Below are positions 59,550 to 64,000 of a stretch of 64,000 bases of DNA, one piece after another; position 1 is the first letter of the stretch, and each line of letters opens with the position of its first letter. The stretch is from Leptoclinus maculatus. Its lineage: Eukaryota; Chordata; Actinopteri; Perciformes; Stichaeidae. The position numbers were made by a program, and so were the translations under genes. The notes under the pieces were generated by a model. It did no database searches and was not told the origin of the DNA. It saw only the letters and a program-made list of their open reading frames with translations. Location: the NCBI GenBank assembly GCA_032191485.1, contig JAVDOI010000020.1, positions 3,134,111-3,198,110 of the forward strand, given 5' to 3'.

Positions 59550-61842
59550 ACACACACACACCCACATGCATGCATGCAAACACTCGTCGAGGCACACACA
59601 CACAAAACAAAGACGCACGCGCAGCGGGGAACCCGTGAGCGCAGCCAGAGGCACTGCAACAAAGAGAAGTCAGTTAGGAGCCGAACATCTAAACACAATG
59701 CAGTACAAATAAGAGCTGCGAAACACAGAGTTCAGCAAATCTTTGACGCTTTATTGCAAGCTTTTAGAAAACTACTAACAATCTAGATATGAGTTGGCAC
59801 TGTGCTACATTTCTTTTCTTTTTTAATATTAAAGATGCACTCTGGAAGATATTTAAGTTCATATTTTTGGGATATTTTACGGATGTCTCCAGGTATGCTT
59901 ACAAGCAGTCAATCAAATGAAGGAAACCCTGTTAAGTTAATCACTTATGTGTTGCTGTTATAGCTTAAAAAAGTGCCCTCTATCTCTTCCTACCAGACTT
60001 TATGAGTGCCCACAATTACATGTCCTTCTGTTCCTGCTTTCCTGAAAGTGCTGGCCGATAAAGCTTAGCTTAGCTTAGTTTAGCTTAGCGTAAAGACTGG
60101 AAAAAGGGGGTGAGACAGCCAGCCTGGTTCCGACCAAAGGTCAATTAAATGTGCCTACTAGCGCCTCTCAACCTCACAAATGAATGCATAATATCTTGTT
60201 GAGTCTTGTTGTCACCGCTAGCTGTCCCCCCTCCCAACTACTAGTATTTATGCTAAGCTAACTGTCGCCTGGCTGTGGCTTCACATTTGGATAGACATGG
60301 GAGTGGTATCGATCTTACCGCTCAAGTCTCTTTGAAGACTCTACGGTTTCATCATCAACCTGACGAGCTGTGTAAGTTGTGATTGTAAAGCCAATTAAGT
60401 CTGATCGTTTGTGTCGACTGGTTTGAACATCAGAGGAAGAAAATTGTGTTTAGTTGAAGTTACAGGGACTGGAAAAAGATTTGGTTTTGGCGCACCCCTC
60501 TCCAAGTGTGGAACCCAGGAGGATGAGGTCAGAGAAACATGTTCATGGAAGCTTTGCTGACCTTAGACAGCCAATTTCCCCAGTGAGATCGTTTTCAAAT
60601 CCTCTATTTTTCAGTCAGGTCGAGAAGACGTAACAAGAGATTTTGACAAATGATCCTTGTTCTGATTCTTTGAAGCTAAACTGTCAAAAGCCCGAAGAGA
60701 CTTCTTTGCAGTCTCTCATATAAAAGTGTTCAGACCCTCTGCTTTAAGAATTGATGGACGTTGTTTTGTCACATTGGTCAGAGAAGGGCCTGTCTGCTAT
60801 TAAGGATGTCTACGTCACTTTCATTTAACTTCAGCTGACATTTTAACTCCCTCCTGGTCACTTGTTTCCACATCTGCGAATTAGAAATGTTGTCAGGCAG
60901 TCTCAAACATTCAAACACTTAATTTCACAGTTGGCTGGTCTTTTCCCTCACGCAACCCCTTTTCTCCATTAAAGAAGCACGGATTAAGGATACAGGTGAG
61001 GGGATTTCGGATGAGTTATGGGCGACAGGGTTAGATACGATCAAAGCACGTTCTGTCAGCGCTAAACCTTGACTCATTCAGGTTAAAGTCACCCATCAGT
61101 TGCACTTTTCGAAGACCAAGCTCAACAGAATCTTTCCCTCTTCCTCTGCTACCTGTGATGAGTGTGAGTCGGGGGAGGGGACTGACCCTGGTCATCTTCA
61201 TTGGTCTTGCCCCAAGCTCAAGAGTTTCTGAGATGACATTCTCCACTTGTACAGCGACATATACAGCATATAGCTAATCCCTGACAGTCTCTCTGTGATA
61301 CTGGACTGTCGGACTGTTTCTGTTCCTCAATCCACTTGTGGACATTTCATTGTACGGATTCATGCGGATTTGCGCTTCTCCTGCGCAGTATGTTTTGTTT
61401 TGTTTGGCTTTACACTGTATGTCTGTTTGTTCAGTTTTTGTGTTGTAAAAAAGGAAGAATTTCATAAACAAAACAAAAATGATGCTCTGAGCCTCCGGCT
61501 AAAGACTTGCCGTATTCTCCTGAGATGCAAAACCCCCTCGCACACTGTGATGTGTCTTCTGGATTTGTGCATTTAGCAAAACGCATCTGTGTGCAATTAA
61601 TTAAGATGTAAGGGCAAAGGGGGCCGCAGGCAGAACAGCATAAGATTATGAAGACGCATGTGAGACACTGGAGGTGAGTGAACTCTGCAGTGTTTACCGG
61701 CTTGGCTAGTACAGTGCTTTATCTTTTTTTTGAGGCGAGTGTTGAAAAATGGGCTGCGGGAAAATATTGTTTTTGCACAGGAGCCAAGAGGAAAGTACAA
61801 AGCAGGCAGAAGAGGAAGTGGCAAGTGTATCTACCTCTGCCC

Positions 61843-61887
<45 letters not shown>

Positions 61888-63780
61888 ACATTCAAAGGAA
61901 GAAGCACGCTGCCGGGGTCCTTATCTTTCCCTGCTCTCTATTCGGAGTTTCCCCTCATGATGGTTTGAAAATACTAGAGCTTCCCCCGGAGAATGTGTGG
62001 GTCTGAATGTGTGCTCCTTTGAGTGCTAATGAAAATATAATCTATGGCGTGCTTCTCTTTGGAGCGCGCTCTCTCTAGCTTCTCTTTATATGCATTCAAC
62101 ACAAATGAACGGGATGTCATCTCAGTGTTTGCAGCTGAATATGAGAGCCCTGTTCCTGTTCTCATTACACCCGAGTGCTGACTCACTGTCTGTGTCTAAA
62201 TAACAGAGAGCTCCTTGGGGGTTTTGGGGGAATGTTAAGGGCCAGAGGACACACACACAGACACACACACACAGACAGATGTAACGGTGCAACAGAGGAG
62301 GGTTATCATCTCGCCCAATTACCTTCCTCCCATATTTCCCAGAATGCAACTTCAGCAGCGTGTGGCTGCAGCTCAAGGCAATTGGCATCGCCCCGACCTG
62401 ACCGGAGAAACCTCTGAGGGATGGGGCTGCCGCACGTGAGTGCCGACACAAATAAAAAAGTGCAGATACGGCCACATGGCTGTGGAACAGCGGGGTGAGC
62501 GCAACTGACCGCTGTCCTCTTTTTACAAAGTATGACATGTGCCGTTGATTGGGTCAATGAAGAAATCGAGGCATTTAGAAAAAACAAAAGCTCAATATTT
62601 GGCCTTGGCAGGAGCCTGAAGGTTTTATATATGAAACAGCACATAGCTTATGTTGTGTAATTTTGGGACCGACTGCAGTTATAAGCACAGAACATGATAA
62701 CAATAGAGTAGTGGGTGTTTACTCACAAAGCCGGCGCAGTGCTCGCAGAACGTGGGCTTGACGTAGGTGGCCTCCGTAAAAGTGTGGATGAAACCCATCT
62801 TGCAGTTTAGCAGAGAGCTGGCTTTCATAAAGTAGTCTATCATCTCCTCTCTGCTGATCTTCCCGTCTCTGTGTGAGAAAACAAATCCAGGTGAGACTGT
62901 GCCGGTTGGTAAACTGCATGGATTTCACAACGGTGAATAAAGGTGGAAAAAATGCTCACTGGTTCTTGTCCAGTTCACCAAACTTGCTGAGGTATGGGAA
63001 GTTGTTCCTGATCGCTTCAAATTCATCCCTGGAGATGTGGCCGTCGCCATCCGAGTCGAAGTTCTTGAAGACCGACTGTGAACATGAGGGTTGTGAAGTT
63101 TAGTTTCAGTGTGAATTCTGCTTCAGCGTCACAGAGATCCTGACGTGTGACTCCCCCCAGGTTAGATCATTACAGGGTGGGACAGTAAAGGTACCCAGAA
63201 CGGACAAACAAAACACTGGCTCTGGAGAAGGCCATTTGCATTAGTCATCGTGGTAAGAGATTACTGACCATTTGGCCAAAGAGCCAAGAGCACTTTGCAG
63301 TAATCATGTCGAGATGTTGGTGGAGAGGACAACCACAGTGTCCCTCGGGCGACAATCGGCACTGAGAGAGGGGAACGTGTCGGGGCTGAGAAACTCACCT
63401 CCACCATCTTCTCTATGTGTTTCTTGATGATCGTCGGGTCGGCGTTGGGCTTCACCGACACGGCCCACTCGTCGATCATGGTGGGCTTGGGGTCGGGCGC
63501 TGGGGCGGTGCTGGAGTTCTGCTACAACCGATGAGAAACCAAAGACGGCGACATTAGTGTCAGCCCGGGGGGGGGGGGGGGCAGAACCTGTCATCTTACA
63601 AAGAAAACACAGCTGCTGTGTAGTCAAGGGTTACAACAGTGGATCAAAGGAGGAGAAATAAATTCGAATGAGCAATAAATCGTGACCGTCCGGTGTGCTG
63701 CTCACCGCTGGCTTGCGAGGTTCTCTCTGTAGAGACATCTGGTAGATCTCCTCCTCTGTGTGGTACTGGTCCAGAGACAC
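54058..63780 (-). CDS. rasgrp2: RASGRP2 (CalDAG-GEFI), C-terminal part, seven exons
   Basis: Guanine nucleotide exchange factor for Rap-type GTPases, controlled by calcium; in mammals needed for platelet integrin activation. Only the C-terminal 236 residues are in the window; the REM and CDC25 catalytic domains lie beyond 64,000. Exons, in gene order: 63780-63706, 63521-63399, 63075-62960, 62868-62727, 58202-58166, 54955-54797, 54116-54058. They join in one frame (711 nt). Visible parts, numbered from the first residue here: linker with 'DQYHTEEEIYQMSLQREPR'; EF-hand loops at 73-84 (DSDGDGHISRDE) and 102-113 (DKNQDGKISREE), both with acidic residues at 1, 5 and 12; C1 zinc finger at 133-182 with the full H-X12-C-X2-C-X13-C-X2-C-X4-H-X2-C-X7-C pattern; tail ending 'LEEGVFDVHL'. 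The QREPR linker and the tail, close to human RASGRP2 '...VEDGVFDIHL', distinguish it from RASGRP1, 3 and 4. TAA stop at 54058-54060. Confidence 0.93.
54117..54796 (-). other. rasgrp2 last intron
   Basis: 680-bp intron, no repeat recognised except a short poly-A run near 54450. The retained-intron reading would add eight to nine residues and stop. Confidence 0.8.
54797..54955 (-). CDS. rasgrp2: rasgrp2 exon: end of C1 and Ser/Pro-rich linker
   Basis: 159 nt, acceptor 'gctcatggcag'. Encodes 'CGVNCHKACRSRLAVECRKR' finishing the zinc finger, then a basic/Ser-Pro stretch with 'ARSYSFPPPANTPP', comparable to 'HRAFSFSLPRP' of human RASGRP2. Donor GTGTCA is weak; without splicing the frame would end at TAA 54768-54770. 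Confidence 0.9.
55675..55820. repeat. Truncated copy of the 53304-type MITE
   Basis: Shares the inverted-end type text 'gggaatagtttgacatttt' and 'gcatactagcttagcataaa' with the MITE at 53304-53852, same orientation, 3' part missing. Confidence 0.45.
57396..57429. repeat. (CA)n microsatellite
   Basis: About 17 uninterrupted CA units in a rasgrp2 intron. Confidence 0.95.
58166..58202 (-). CDS. rasgrp2: rasgrp2 37-nt microexon in the C1 domain
   Basis: Acceptor 'ccctttgcag' before 58202, donor GTGAGAGAG after 58166. Encodes IWGFYKQGYKCK plus one base, exactly the loop missing between the neighbouring C1 exons, in the right phase on both sides (0 in, 1 out). It supplies the third zinc-binding Cys pair member and the W-G and Q-G positions of the lipid-binding rim. 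Confidence 0.92.
59518..59563. repeat. (CA)n microsatellite, interrupted
   Basis: About 20 CA units with CCCA interruptions, next to a TGCATGCATG patch. Confidence 0.95.
60050..60330. repeat. Diverged copy of the 53304-type MITE
   Basis: 'gcttagcttagcttagttta', 'aaagactggaaaaagggg', 'ccgaccaaaggtcaattaa' and 'atgctaagctaactgtcg' match in order the inner part of the element at 53304-53852. Confidence 0.5.
61846..61890. repeat. (CA)n microsatellite
   Basis: About 20 CA units followed by one CAGA interruption. Produces the apparent frames on both strands at 61678-62006. Confidence 0.95.
62727..62868 (-). CDS. rasgrp2: rasgrp2 exon: rest of EF hand 2, first half of C1
   Basis: 142 nt, acceptor 'ttctcacacag', donor GTGAGTAA. 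Encodes 'DGKISREEMIDYF', then 'HTFTEATYVKPTFCEHCAGF' with the first His and two Cys of the zinc finger. Ends in phase 0; the intron that follows is about 4.5 kb. Confidence 0.94.
62960..63075 (-). CDS. rasgrp2: rasgrp2 exon: EF hand 1 and start of EF hand 2
   Basis: 116 nt, acceptor 'gttcacag', donor GTGAGC. Encodes 'SVFKNFDSDGDGHISRDEF' and 'FPYLSKFGELDKN'; ends two bases into the Gln codon of the second calcium loop, so the second EF-hand loop is split by an intron. Confidence 0.94.
63185..63250. repeat. Fragment of the 22190-type repeat
   Basis: Contains 'agaacggacaaacaaaacac' and 'tctggagaaggcc', matching the core of the repeat at 22298-22336. Lies within the short intron between two EF-hand-region exons of rasgrp2. 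Confidence 0.55.
63399..63521 (-). CDS. rasgrp2: rasgrp2 exon: pre-EF helix
   Basis: 123 nt (41 codons), phase 0 at both ends, acceptor 'cggttgtag', donor GTGAGTTT. Contains a proline-rich start and 'TIIKKHIEKMVE', the entering helix of the first EF hand. The preceding intron carries a 15-G run (63567-63581). Confidence 0.92.
63567..63581. repeat. Poly-G tract (15 G)
   Basis: Run of 15 guanines on the plus strand (poly-C in the rasgrp2 pre-mRNA) about 45 bp upstream, in gene direction, of the acceptor at 63522. Confidence 0.95.
63706..63780 (-). CDS. rasgrp2: rasgrp2 exon: linker before EF hands
   Basis: 75 nt, phase 0 at both ends. Acceptor 'tctgtgcag' precedes 63780; donor GTGAGC follows 63706. 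Encodes 'VSLDQYHTEEEIYQMSLQR' and EPRKPA, the conserved segment after the CDC25 domain. Upstream intron runs off the right edge of the window. Confidence 0.92.
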
Positions 63781-64000
63781 CTGCACAGAACAGAACACGG
63801 GGAGCCGGTGTGACATATTTTGTCTTTAAATGACCCTCCATATTTGACTTTTTGCGGGTTTGTCACTGTATGTTGAACCACCAGTGATGCCACGTTATAC
63901 TGACACACTCTGAAGTACACTTCTACATAGCTACAGCAAGAGAAGGAATACTTCAACCCCAAAATGACCATTTGTATCAGTTACTCACCTCATGTTAACT

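Larger units (their letters stand above)
58203..62726 (-). other. rasgrp2 intron with repeats
   Basis: 4.5-kb intron splitting the C1 domain. Includes an AAGTAC-type repeat fragment (58690-58800), GA-rich tract (59280-59420), (CA)n at 59518-59563, 61846-61890 and 62251-62276, and a MITE-related block (60050-60330). No other coding exon was recognised. Confidence 0.8.

Noticed and set aside
59196..59698. 152-codon minus-strand Ser/Leu-rich frame
   Set aside because: Created by GA-rich and CA repeats in a rasgrp2 intron.
63261..63627. Two minus-strand frames over the same region
   Set aside because: They read through the splice sites of the 63399-63521 exon; only the part in the exon and in its phase is coding.

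Overview
This is vertebrate, almost certainly teleost fish, genomic DNA. The evidence is GT-AG introns, very frequent (CA)n/(GT)n microsatellites, fish-type interspersed repeats (an L2-like LINE, an RTE-like LINE relic, several MITE-like elements) and one clearly recognisable vertebrate gene. Most of the window (about 1-54,000) has no recognised protein-coding gene. Nothing bacterial is present: no operons, CRISPR arrays, tRNAs or rRNAs were seen.

The one firmly identified gene is the 3' end of rasgrp2 (CalDAG-GEFI, a calcium-regulated exchange factor for Rap GTPases), on the minus strand at 54,058-63,780. Seven coding exons could be assembled in frame, giving the C-terminal 236 residues: a short linker, two canonical EF hands, a complete C1 zinc finger split over three exons (one of only 37 nt), and an acidic C-terminal tail. 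The catalytic REM/CDC25 part lies beyond the right edge of the window.

Layout: 1-10.4 kb holds gene-free DNA, fish repeats and a 1.2 kb MITE-like element (about 5.03-6.19 kb). At 10.49-10.76 kb a plus-strand pair of exon-like segments is joined in frame across a 94-bp GT-AG intron; I do not recognise the product. At 11.75-14.7 kb is a decayed L2-like LINE on the minus strand. From 14.7 to 28 kb there is little but microsatellites, a 43-bp exon-like segment and old repeats. At 28.2-28.5 kb is a promoter-like GC-rich stretch, followed at 28.86-29.53 kb by the most unusual object in the window: a 664-bp inverted-repeat element packed with CGGAT/CGGTT motifs spaced mostly 10-11 bp apart. From 34 to 50 kb there are several unique, homeobox-site-rich blocks that look like candidate conserved non-coding elements, plus extreme poly-C and poly-G tracts and an RTE relic. 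From 53.3 kb onwards come a MITE and rasgrp2.

In human the 3' side of RASGRP2 faces the 5' end of NRXN2. If this order holds in the fish, the gene-poor 30-50 kb region could be regulatory DNA between these genes, but no neurexin exon was recognised. All repeat-family names and conserved-element calls are by eye and need database confirmation.
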